Origin: Litoditis marina
Taxonomy: Eukaryota > Nematoda > Chromadorea > Rhabditida > Rhabditidae
Reading direction: 5' to 3'
Length of the DNA: 64,000 nt
Assembly: GCA_964036275.1 (NCBI GenBank)
Contig: OZ038435.1
Span: 32,097,521-32,161,520 of the forward strand
In this document: piece after piece, positions 1 to 12,100 of the stretch
Layout of the letters: each line of letters starts with the position of its first letter
How positions within the stretch are numbered: the first letter of the stretch is position 1
Program-made: the position numbers and the translations under genes
The notes under the pieces: generated by a model
Told to the model about the DNA's origin: nothing
Database searches by the model: none
The model's input: the letters and a program-made list of their open reading frames with translations, nothing else

Positions 1-2115
1 TAAGCTATCAGTCCATAGCCATAGTTCACATGATGCGCCTCCAATTCTTAAAAGCCACTTGGCGGAGACTCGAGTAATTATGATAAATGTACAACAACTT
101 TGAAATACTATCACACATCTATTTTAAACCATACCGCGCCACCAGAGAAGATTTTCAGGAGCACTTGAAGTTCGTCGGCCACTTTATTGATTTTCTCCTT
201 CATTCCGCGGTTGGTCGAATTCAGGTTGCCCATCATCTCCAGACCACCGAGACCAATACGCATGTTATTGATCGCCTGTAATATCGATTGGTTAACGATT
301 CAGAAAACGAGAAAAACTTCTATTCATACTGAAAGTTTTCACGTCCGCATAAAAGAGACTATAACCACTATGAAGTAAATCATTCAACTACTCGCCAACA
401 TTCTACAGATATGGTCAAGATAGACTTCCTTAGATTGAGATAACCTGTATCCTGATCATTAATAATGTCAGAGCTAGCTTGAGAAAAACCGTTCAAACTA
501 TTTTTGAGTTGTTATGGTCAAGAAAACGTCATTTCAGAGGGTCTCACCTGAGCCTTCAATTCCTCCTGAGTGGGCGGAGCCACCGCTGCGACCAGTTTCT
601 TCTGTCTCTCCTCCAAGTCCCTTGTCTGAAATTCAACATTCAGTGTAAAGTTACCTTTATCGAGCAAAGTATGTACAGGAATTAAACTACACTTACAGAT
701 TAACTACTCGACAGGTTAATCCATCTTGAAGCAGGACGATTATGTGGACCAATCCCGTGTCAACAGCGTTGGGATTGGACCACATAATCGTCCTTCTTCA
801 ACTTTCCTTGTTTTCACGATTATACTGGTCTTCAATGAGTTATCCCACCTTGTCGCAAGATGCCCTGAGGGCAGAGTTGTCTTCGCCCGCCTTTCGCTGC
901 AGAGTTCTCGTCAACTTTTCCATTTCCGCCAGTTTCTCAATCTGAAAATGGTTGAAAAACTTGAAAAGGAACGTCACAGAAAGATTTAGTCTGATATCTC
1001 ACACACCAAAGAGTGGATAATATTACAATACTTCGGGACCAAATCAAAGAGTGAGCGGGAGACTAGAGAAATAAATGTTTAATATGAGCTTCGAAGAAAA
1101 AGCTCGAACCTTGTCTTTCATCTGATTCAAACGGCCACTGATCTCTGCCATTTGCTCGCTGTTGATTGGAGGTCTGAAAAAGGAGAATAGAACAGTTAGT
1201 CCGGAATAATTTGTTGCACCTTTAAACTTTGGTATTGAACAACACAAACCTTTCCAAAACGTGTTGAGAGCAATAAAGGTCGAATAAACCAAACTTAAAA
1301 CGTGTATCTGGAAGAAGTGAATATCTGAATATACGAACCTGGCGGAGACTCCTCTCTGTGAATTTCCTCCAACGTTCTCCAGTTGACGAACTGTCGACGA
1401 GTTTTGCCCCTCCATAAACATTCCCCATTCCTTGGCTAGGTAGGCAATGCGGGTTTCGATCTGGAACAAAACTTGTAGTTGACTTGTAATTCGGTCTACG
1501 TAAACTAAAAATCTCAATTACGACTGAGTACGAAATGATAAGCTGGGGAAACTGGAGTACACTGGAAAACACATCATACTTCCGGTATAACTTGAAGAAG
1601 ACTTGCTCTTCTCAAAGCAAGTTTACGGTGCATGCTGACTTATTCCACTGTGTTTGTAGTTTGGTCCCGTTGCTTTTCGGTTGAAATGAAGATTAGTGTA
1701 TACCGAGATCAAACTACAACAGAGATTTGATCGCTCCCTATAAAACGTACCATTTCCACCATGGTACGGGCACGATTCTTCGTCTTGGTGATACGGTCCT
1801 TCAGTTCCGAAAGCTGTAAAAAAGAGTTTATTGGGAGTCGTCACAATTATTGAGTGTTATAAAGAATTGAGAGAAGGTATGGTTTTTCAACATGAGAATG
1901 TACCATAAAATGGCAAAGAAAATCGTAGAAGGTGGATATAAGCAGATAAACACATAAAGAAAAGAGAAATCAGAAGAAAAAGGATCGATTAGAAGATTGA
2001 TTAATCTGAATATTTCTGGTCATTTCACCTGTTTCTCAGAATCGGCATGTTTCTTCAACTCAGAAGCCAGGGCGCGCACGGATGCACGCGAAGCGTCATC
2101 CACCTTTGAAACGGA
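1..2115 (-). CDS. Coiled-coil protein, partial (7 exons; both ends missing)
   Basis: Seven exons read on the minus strand: 2115-2029, 1813-1751, 1460-1339, 1173-1110, 941-849, 625-548 and 275-135. Each has an AG acceptor and GT donor, and all phases agree (0 except phase 2 at the 1339/1173 junction), giving about 211 residues without a stop. The product is rich in Lys, Glu, Leu and Gln with heptad-like spacing (for example LSELKDRITKTKNRA, TRDLEERQKKLV), so a long coiled coil is likely. The last visible exon ends in a GTATGG donor, so the protein continues past the left edge. No start codon or upstream exon was found between 2116 and gene A, so the 5' part may be lost or distant. A laminin coiled-coil domain is one candidate, but I do not recognise the family. 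Confidence 0.6.
728..800. repeat. Foldback MITE family M1, short copy
   Basis: Terminal inverted repeat GGACGATTATGTGGACCAAT pairs with its reverse complement at the right end. It lies in an intron of the coiled-coil gene. Longer copies add an inner AACTGCAAT...ATTGCAGTT pair. Other copies are near 3353-3477, 10798-10928, 18806-18924, 26190-26308, 44174-44292, 46527-46999 (interrupted) and 63731-63850. No coding capacity, so non-autonomous. Confidence 0.75.
1649..1727. repeat. Foldback MITE family M2 (TGTTTGTAGTTTGATC ends)
   Basis: About 80 bp with inverted ends TGTTTGTAGTTTGRTC and GATCAAACTACAACA. Related copies in introns are near 6751-6825, 12164-12240, 15399-15472, 16425-16475, 18360-18426, 23496-23574, 25741-25807, 40287-40365, 41651-41730, 44603-44668 and 47606-47675. 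It is the most frequent small repeat in the array. It carries no ORF. Confidence 0.7.
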
Positions 2116-2443
2116 CTGGAAAAAGAAGGTTTCGGCGGGAAATAAGCCATTCAAACTGAATACACTACAAATATCATTGTTTCTCATTCTAGACATTGTT
2201 GTGACATAATTCATGTTTTCGAGTGTTTTGGTCTTTTAGTCTTACTATGCTTTTTTTCTGTAGATCTCTAGATCTAGTTTTGGAGACTCATAGAGTTAGT
2301 TAAGAGCAAATAGGTCTAGAGGTATGTGGATCATACAGGCTTACTATACAGGCATATAGGTTGCTCACTATTTTTTCTATTACGAAGATTGAGAAGAACT
2401 TCACAAAAGGTGGTTTAAATGAGAACAAAAGTCTTTGAACATG
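2116..2443. other. Intergenic, nothing assigned
   Basis: AT-rich sequence upstream of the last visible coiled-coil exon. No phase-compatible exon, RNA gene or repeat was recognised. Confidence 0.5.
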
Positions 2444-3051
2444 TAGTAGTGTACTGTAAAGGTTGATACATTTGTGAAACAGAGTATACGGCATTTGCCA
2501 ACGTACCTTGGCTGAAGAAGGCATTGAAGATACAACCACTGCGGACGGAGATTCCAGATGAAATGATCAAAATGCAGTCGCGGTTGACGCTGAAATCGTT
2601 CGTTTTAGCCGGTTAACGTGTACTTTCTGTAAATTCTGCTCTTATTCCAAGTTGGTTTTCACCTCAACGTTCGGTTGTTTTCTGAAAATCAAAATGATCG
2701 GAGGCAAAACAACCTATTTGTGATCTATCTGATAGACTTTCTGCAAAATATAGGATAAACAAGATGAGAAGACAAGAATCGGATATACCTGTGTTGGGTA
2801 AGAGTATTACTTGGTTTCAGTCACTTCTTACTTTTCTCTTTTTCTTTTTGAATTTGTCAATTCTTTTTGGTTTTCCCCTCTCTCTTACTCGCCGGAAAAA
2901 AATCTCCTTTCCGAAATTCAAAAATGTTCATCAATTTTTTTTCTTGGAAATCTCAGGGTTCTGTGTTTACCTGGAACTCTCCTGCAAGTTTGAGTACATT
3001 CCGTTGTAAACAACCTGAATTTGTTTGTGACAGTGTTTCCCTGTAGTATCC
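2444..3051. repeat. Rearranged duplicated segment, copy 1 (upstream of gene A)
   Basis: 2772-3051 matches 27581-27861 in the same orientation. 2655-2444 matches 27861-28070 in opposite orientation. The copies part at the shared string GTAGTATCC. In this copy a 116-bp spacer (2656-2771) separates the halves, while in copy 2 they are contiguous. A short frame in the inverted half is open on both strands, but its phase does not fit the coiled-coil gene, so I do not call it an exon. Confidence 0.75.
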
Positions 3052-3149
3052 TCCCCTGAGTAAACCCGTAATAACAAGTCTACAGCCGTTTTCGCACCAT
3101 TTCAGTTTCATTCCCTTCTAGAGAACTCTGCGGTTTGGCTTGGTTAGGC
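3052..3149 (+). promoter_or_regulatory. 5' region of gene A
   Basis: The string CTGCGGTTTGGCT just before the first ATG is shared with genes B and C (TCTGCGGTTTGGYT), as is the following GTAGCTCGC exon end. Further upstream, little of the B/C promoter block is recognisable. No TATA box was identified. Confidence 0.35.
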
Positions 3150-6100
3150 ATGTTGAAGGATTCCGGTAGCTCGCGTTAGTTTTTCTCAGTTTCTGTATGC
3201 TTATTTTGAGAATCTGAACAAAACTAAATGAATGTGATTGCCCAGTCAATTGTTTTTGCATTCAATCACTATAGAAGCATGTTGGTAGTTCTGCTACTCT
3301 ACCCAGAGTAAATAGCCAAAAATCATCTCAAATTGCCTCCGGTTTGCTGGATTAAAGAAGGGCGAGTATGTGGACCAATCCCGTGTCAACGGTTCCTTAA
3401 ACTGCAATTGAAAAATTTATTGCAGTTTACAGGACTGAAGCGTTGCGATTGGACCACGTTATCGTCCTTTTTTTAACTTTCAATTAAAGTTAAAAATCGC
3501 CACACTCCAAGTTTAGGTGGTTCGCTCGACAAAGTTGAGTCGACTGCGTCTACGCAAAGTGGTCGGACGAAACGAACCACCAGCAAGACAACCCGCAGCA
3601 GTTTCTCGGTTGGTTAGGGTGACAACTCTGTATTTCATGAGTTGGTGACGATTAGGCTGAAACGCATTAAGCTACAGCTTATAACTCAGTCGGAGCATTA
3701 CCATAAAGTTTGAACTGTTATGATAGTGTGTATGAAGAAACTGTGGTTGTGCAAACTTGGCGAAAATCCATTCATACAGTGTTCAATAGGAGACAGCCGC
3801 ACAATACATCTAAGCTCAATCGTCATTCGTCACCCACTCCTTACATAGCATTCTAGTTCGGAGTCAGGGTAGCAATGCGTACTTTTTAGTTCAGTTCAGG
3901 AGTCAGTGCTACAACTTTCTCTGCTCTATTTGTATATTTTGTTGCGGAGTCAGAAAAAATGGCACTCTTTTCTGGCTCAGCAGTTTGTGTAAGTTGATGA
4001 TGAAGGAAGTAAACACGTAATACAGTCCTGCCTTTACGTTGTAGACTCCGAAAAGTTCTGATTCACAATTAATATTATCGATGTACAGAAATGAGTTTCC
4101 AGGGATTTCCTCAGCTTTCGACCCATTGTTACAATATGCAGGTTGTACATCGATCGTTCTTAGAACGATTAGCGCCAATTATCTGCAATTAATCAGCTAC
4201 AAAAACGAGAGAGCATGCAGGTCAATGACGCGCAGACAGGCTAAGACCGTCTGCGTCTCACTCATCTGAACACCTTCTCGTTCGTCCAATAAAAATGTGA
4301 CTGGGAATTGTCTGAGTATGTGGCATACTATTTTTTGAAAAACTGTCAACGTGTTACTGTACCTGTGCACACAATCTGTTCTTTAGAGTCAAAAGCGTCT
4401 GATATGGCGAGATATCTGTGCAGAAGTTCGACCCAAAAAGAGCATATTCGGAAGAAAGAGCAACGTTGATACAAAAGTCCTCTTGGATCATGGTGAAATA
4501 GGTTTTAGTACGAAACAAACAATGACAAACGTGACTAGAAAAGCTCAATGCAAAACTTCAGTAATACTTTTTTTAAACTATAAGCGTGCAATTTCGAGTT
4601 CACTATTCTACGAGTTTGGAAGTTACTTGTGCACACCCGCATAGGTCTCCAATCTGAGTTAAACTTTTAACGAGAGCTTTATAGCTCCATTTTACACTCT
4701 CATGTACAACCATGAACAGTTTGTGTTTTCATTATGTTTTTTTATTTGATACATATTGAAATAGACCAAAATTACAGTATCTGGAGTGGCGGAGCCCGGC
4801 GAGATAACAATCCTGATGGGAGCCAGTGGGGCGGGAAAAACTACTCTTTTGAATATTCTCACGCAACGCACACGTGGGATTACGGTCATTGGAGAAATTA
4901 TGGTCAACAAGTGAGAATGTTTTCAACAACTTTTCAACTGACTTCCATAGAGTAGGACAATGAATAAAGATTGAATTTGAGTATTCTGTTACGCGAACCC
5001 AGCCTAGTTTGTTAAATATATTGAAGCCAAATCCTAAATTTCTCAGCCAATTGTCCGCCTGGCAAAGACTTGACGAGAATAAAGAGAGATCGTGCAGATC
5101 AGAGAGACGCAGACTGTCTCACACTGTCTACGGTCTCGAAAACAGGGAGATGAACGAGTTTACTCCCTGTTTTTGGAAACTGCACAAGTGTGGGTGTGTC
5201 TGTGTGTCTGCCTGATTGCACACAATCACACGGCCGGTTTCACAAGAAACTATACTGTTAGTCAATTGCACAGTAACGTAAAACATGTTAAACACAGCAT
5301 AACTCAGAAACGTGCAAAGACAAAGTGCACGACGATACCTCGGTAGAATGCAAAGTTTTCGTGACTATTCAATTAACTTCTAGTATAAATGAACATTGTG
5401 TTTTTATATCGTCAAACTATCATTTATCAACATGGAACCATTAAATGACTATATATGTAACTCTCGTATAGTCTACGACAATTTACTGTCACTCCTAAAG
5501 CACTACATTTGACCGTTTCGTAGAGGGCATTGCAGTGCAAGCAACATATCTTGTTTATTCCAGGAAGTCATAATCCAATACAAAGCAATTATTCGTTTTA
5601 AATTGATGATTTCGATTAAACTCGTAAGGCTTTCTGTAGAGGTCTCAGTAGAGATCAAAGGACTGTATTCATCATTCAGACGAGAAATAGCCTCGAACGG
5701 AAGGCGCAAGATCAGTGCCTACGTGCCACAGGAAGATCTGTTTATGTCCAATCTCACCGTCAGAGAAACACTCATGTTGGCGGTAGGTGGAAAGACATGT
5801 TGAATGAGTTCAAGTGCTGTCTGAGTACGTATGCTAGAAGATCTCTAGATGTTCAATCGTCTCCTCAAACATACGTGGTTTCTCTGCGCTCACATCCCGC
5901 CGGGATACGAGTCGCGCAAAGTAGTAAGGCAGAGCGAGAGACGCAGGATAGGATGAAGATACCGGGATCTTCTAGCATACGGACTCTGGTGGGTTTCGAA
6001 AAAGGTGTATTTCGCCTCTGTCGACATCGATGTTTTTGTGCGTTTCAGCCTTGGCTTTGCAGACAACGAGACATCGAAACTTTGTTCTCGTTTACTCGTA

Positions 6101-9100
6101 GAAGTGGTGGTTTCTCACTTTTTCAAGCGAATAACAATGTTCGTTTTCAGGCCCGACTCCGTATGCCATGTCATACTACTCATGCCGAGAAACGAGATCG
6201 AGTTGACCAAGTGGCAAGAGAGGTATGCCACTAGTCGAAAGCAATTTCACCTTAAACACGTGAATTACGTCAAATACGTGAAGCACATGAAACTCATCAG
6301 TTTTCGAAAATGACCATTGATAAAGATAAAGTGCACACGTAATTGCAGATATGTATTACCTTCTACTCCTCTCAAATTGACCGTAGGTTCTCGAACGGGT
6401 TTAATGGATTTTTTATTTTTCCGATAAATGACTTTCCAGATGGGTTTGGGGCCATGCCTCGAGACTAAAATCACCGCCGGACTCAAGAAAAGCATTTCTC
6501 GTGGTGAGAAGAAACGGCTCTCATTTGCGTGTGAGGTCAGTTTTGTCAGAGAAAAGTTTGGAAAATATTCTCATGAAGTTATATATTCAGATTCAATGAG
6601 ACAAAAATTTCAATAATGAAATGAATGTTTTGGAGAGGAATCATTTAAGCCACTTACAGGTTCTGACAGACCCGTCCATTTTGTTCTGTGATGAGCCTAC
6701 TTCAGGTCTGGATGCGTACATGGCACTACAGGTATTGTATAGAAGTTTCTAGCTGTGTTTGTAGTTGGATTTCGTCGTCGTTTGCTGTAGATCAGGACTA
6801 CACCCATAGAAAACGGAACAAAACAAAATGATCGTGCTTTTTGAGTGTACTGTACTCGAGTATTGCTTTATAGAAGTAGAGCAGGGATATTTCATGCATA
6901 TTCATTTGTTCACGTCGCTTCGTTTCGAGGAGGTGTTCAACATATCTTTGTAGAAACAGCTTATTGTAATTTGATCGTGGCCCCTTTCTTTTATTGAAGA
7001 CCATGATGTATTATCGATTATAGCAATTTCAAAACCGCAAACCTGTTGTACTCTGTAGTTGGACGCTCAAGACAATGTTACTGCAACATGAATGGATATA
7101 GGGGGGTCTCGCTGAAGAGTATTTACACCATATATTCGTAACGGGGGGGGGGGAGTTGTAGAACTGTCTTTTTCCCACTCCAGCACAGCCGGGTCTACAA
7201 TGTACTTTCTTCCTGTGTTGCAGGTGATGCGTGCTCTGTCTGCTCTCGCCAAGGAAGGAAAGACGATCGTCTGTTCCATTCATCAACCATCCAGTCTGGT
7301 GTTTGATCTGGCTGACAGGTGAACATTACTGTAACTCGAACGTGAATCACAAAGCATTTTGCTGAGTAGGCTAACAACTCATGTTCGTGTTTACATACTT
7401 TTTCCTGATCGGTATCCTATCTGGTCTGTAGTTGCCTTGGGTAGTTTTTATTTTACCGACAAATACATCAAACAACCAATATTACGCGCATCCAGATATT
7501 CGATTCCTTCTCAGCAGACGAATGAGTGCTTAGATGAAAATTATACTAGAAGTTAGTTGAATAGTCACGTAAAGTTAGCATTCTAATGAGGCCTTTTCCT
7601 GCACGCTTCTGAGTTTGGCTGTGTTTAATATGTTTCACGTGACTGTAATTGACGCGATTGACCAAAAGTATAGATGGAGGATACGCAGATGCACGGAGTG
7701 CGATCTAGAGGTTTTACATGTTCGTTCTTCTGGGGTCCTCACCGGTTTAATGGCTCACATAATGATGAATAGCTTGTTTGCAAGAACCTAGAATTAACAG
7801 CAAGTGTGCAACCGCACTAAAGTCATCACCAACGGGAAGGCGGCAGGGTACTGTATATCTCACTCTCCTCTGTGTACGCACGCATCTCTTTGATTCCGAA
7901 GCTTGCTGCTTACGTTCTCTAATAGCGCAGTGGTTGTCGCGCCCTGCTTCAAATGGTTTGCTCGCAGGTTCGATTCTGGCGAGAGACAGAAATTTATAAT
8001 ATTGGCACCCACTATATAGCTAAATTTTTCTCCTATCAGCATTCAAATTTTTCTGCACTCCACACAGTTTTACTCCAGATTGGTGCTGATGGCTGCCGGA
8101 CGTGTGGCGTATCAAGGACCAGCGAACGAGATAGAACAGTTTCTGGAAAGGTTCTCTCACCTAATATGGCTCTGCTACAGAGTTACGAGTGTTTCACGGT
8201 TGTTGCACAAATAATATAAGTACGAGCATGTGAGCCTCAAACGAGAATGATGCAAATATGGGAGGAACTGGTGATAGTTTGTACCGTGGTTGGTACTGGT
8301 GGCTTTTTTGCCTGCCACAGTTTGGAGGAAATGCTCCTGTGTTGTAACTAGGGCCCCGGTTGACCTGTTAGTTGTTAAACATTGTTAAACGAATTTCTGA
8401 TAACTCTAATCTCCTTTACTATCTATTACAGTTGCGACTACCCCCTTCCTGAGTATATATCGATACCTGACCATTTTATGACAGTCATTTCAAAAAAGGA
8501 TAACGAAGAAGAACCGGATTACAAATCCAGAATAGAGGTACCGTCCTAATTGATTTCGTTCTCTCTCACCCCAACTTACTTTTCTATTCGTCTTCTCCTT
8601 ATTTTTCTTCGACACTTTTCAGTTCACAAAGTTTCATTGATTTCATTGACCTCCACGCTCTCTTGCTTTTCTGGCTATGTAAGTTTTGTCGAACCGTTGT
8701 GGATCTTACGGTCAATTTGGTAGGGGGCGGAGTTTGGCGAGCGACCAGCTCGTCTGCGTATCTCTGATCTACACACTCTCTCGTCTGCTGGCAAATAATC
8801 AACAACCGCTTGCCCGCATCGCTCACTCAATCGAGCCCTGTGCTGTCTTGCTCGGAAAAATAAAATGCAAGCATTGTTGATGTTTTTTGACAACATCTAC
8901 GTAATATAAACCAGGAACTTTATGATCTTACTGTAGCAGTCTCAATAGCAATGGGAATGACTATATCACTGTGTCTTTCAGGCTCTTCTCGGCCAGTTTG
9001 AGAAGTCCGACTACGGCCGTGTACTTCACGACGAGACGCACCTGGCCGTAACATCTAGTCGCAAACAGATCGAAGAACAGGAGGATGGAGCAGAGTTTGT

Positions 9101-12100
9101 CCACATTTACGGGTTAAATTTTGCAGTGGAGTTCAATTGTAACTGCACCGCAAAATTCAACTACGTTTTAATTATCGGCACGAAGACGAGATACTACAGG
9201 GAAGAATTTTACTCCAAGTTGGTGCATGCAATCATGGTAACTTACTGCACGCAATCCAAGCTACCAGCTAGTTTGTAAATACAAATTCATTTTCGTAGAG
9301 CAAAACTTGTACCGGTACTGTCCGGGCTCAGGCTGGTCACAGTTAATTGACAAATAGATTATATATTACGTGATGATAGTCTACTTTACTTGATCATGGT
9401 CACTTACCGTACGCAGTTCGAACTACACGCACGTTTCGACACATCCCATCGAACTTACGAAATGTTATTTCAGTAGGCTAATTGTGTTCAAAAGGTGATA
9501 GTCACTCAATGTCTGCAGAGAGTAACTCGACGAAACATTGTATGCACTTTGAGAAGGCTATATGTGGACTGTTCATTTTATAGTTTGTTATATGCATCAC
9601 AATCTTGTACAGTAAACCATGGAACACTCACTAAAAAAGACAACTTGAGTTTGAGAGATTTCCTTTTCGTTTTTTTTTTCCTGAAGTCAGAGAAACGATC
9701 AATGTTTCAAAGTCTAGATAGATGCTTTTCAAACACTTCAAATGGGCAGAATTTGCTTGGAATTCAGGACTTCGTACCGTAAATAGTTATAAGTGTGTGT
9801 AACTATATACTGTTAGTCAATTGCACAGTCACGTGTAACATGTTAAACACGAACTAACCAGCCTGATTTGCATACGGTTATAATGTTTTAGTCTGTTTTG
9901 GCGCGCGCAATGGTATGTTCAGGTACTTTGGGGTACCTAAACTAGCTTTCGATTCTGCCCCCTCAAATATATCCTTTTTCTTCCATGTCATTATGTTTCA
10001 GATACGCAGCCACGTGGTGGACCCAGTTCATTTGGCTGTGGTGGCGTGGCATGAAACGCTGTCTACGCGATTCGACTACGCTGAAAATACGATTTTCCCA
10101 GAGTCTTGTAAGTATAGTCTTCATTTTGCCGGGAAAGACAGCGAATAGTGCAATCGATAAAGCAAAGTGGGGCGAGCGGTCATTGATTATTTGCTAGCAA
10201 ACAAGAGAATGTGTAGATCTAAGATACATAGATGAGCTGACTGTTCGCCAAACCCTGCACCGATTTTACTTGGAAACAATTTTCTGCAAAAGCCAGACAT
10301 CACGCTGATTAATGAGGCCGCAGACAAGACGAGACAATCTGTGTCTCTCTGATCTGCACACTCTCTTGTCGAGGCCGCTACAAAAATGGCTTGCTAATTG
10401 GCAAGGAGTTGTTTGAGTGCCGTACAGTGTTCGAAACCTATAGTGCGTGCCGAATTCATGAAATATTCGCCTCATCTGAGAATCGAACCGGGCCCAAAAG
10501 TTCGAGATGCGCGGACCTTCCCACTATACCAACTGGGGCATATAGCAATATTGTTGACGAATAGTATATATGTGTTCTTATACAGCACAAAGTTAAATAC
10601 ACCGTATACCAGCGACAAATTTATAATTGTCAGGTGGTCGGTCTTGTGGTGGGTATGGTATACTTTCAAACGGACCTCACCGAAAAGACCATCATGTCGT
10701 GGAAAGGAGTAGCTTTCAACGACCTACGTGACATGAGCTTCTTGTTTCTCTACCCATGTGTGCAGGTGCGTTTCGGCCTCATGTTCCCACACAAAAAAAA
10801 CGACGATTATGTGGTTCAAACGATTCAGTCCTTCAAACTGCAATAGGTTTTTCAATTGCAGTTTTAATATTTTTCAATTGCAGTTCAAAGGACCGTTGAC
10901 ACGAGATTAGTCCACATAATCGTTCTTATTTAATCGACTCTTTCTCACACAATTTGAAGTAGAATTCGAATGAGGAATTAGGAACTGTAGATGTACTCAG
11001 ATTGAAAACGCACACGACTGAGGATAATACCATAAGATGAACAGTTTTCGACCCGCGTTACTTTTTTCAACAATTTTCCACTCTGTAGTTTGCTCACTCA
11101 CAGCACTTGCCTCACACCAGTTGTACCTCACTGCCCTACTTTCTTCACTACAAATTATTATTTCGTATCTGTTTCTCCGATTCATTTAATTTAATCTTCA
11201 GGCAATGTTTTTCTAATATTCTTCACTTGTACCGTTGCACATTATGTGTATGAATGAACAATGAACAATGAGTTACAAGGTCACCTGGGTTGAGTACTGA
11301 AAACTATTGTTGATATCCATTGTTGTTTCAGGAGTTCACCTCAGAACTTCCGATCATTTACCGAGAGTACCACTCGGCCATGTATCATCCGTCGGCCTAT
11401 TTCATGGGAAAGAGTATTGCAGACGTTAGTCAACTTTGTCTTTTTGTTAAAGAAATGATAAATGGGCAGCATTATTTTTGTGATTATCTTACACCGAAGT
11501 AGTAAGTTTTTTGTAATTCGCATGGAACACAGCTTGTTTTTTTCAGTCCATGCAGTACCTAGTCCTGCCGGCTATCTATTCTGCTGCAGTGTATTGGATG
11601 GCAGGTCAGCGACTTTTCCGCGATCAACGACAACGTTTTTCTCCACTTGTTTTTTGAAAAGTTAAGAGAGGAAGAGATAACTGATTTTCCAGCTAAAACT
11701 ATCAATTATTCTGGAAAGTTTCAGGGTTGGGACTGAATTTCGGGCAGTTTCTGGTTTTCTGTTTCATTTCCACTATGATGGCTATCACCTCAGCTTCAAT
11801 TGGTTAGTCAAAACTTACAAAGTACCGACAAGTACGTGGAACGAGCAAGCGCAACAACAACAAACATCAATTGGGAAAAGTAGAACCGCTATTTTTCCGC
11901 TATTTTTCAGAAAAAAAGCGACATTATCCTTTTCCTCAAAATATCGATTTATTCCTTTCATTCGACTCCTTTGGATAGTTCTTGTACACTTTTCATCCAA
12001 AACTAATCTTTGTTTTCTCTACACTTGTTTCTATACTATATTCGTTACAGGTTACGCAATTGCTTGCATCTTTGGCAACATTGGTCTGGCTACCACTATG

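Noticed and set aside
1044..1517. 157-residue minus-strand ORF
   Set aside because: It runs through two introns; the real exons 1460-1339 and 1173-1110 use splice sites.
2507..2589. Possible exon of the coiled-coil gene (minus) or another gene (plus)
   Set aside because: 83 bp between good splice signals, but no open frame joins in phase to the exon at 2115-2029; it is in the rearranged duplicate.
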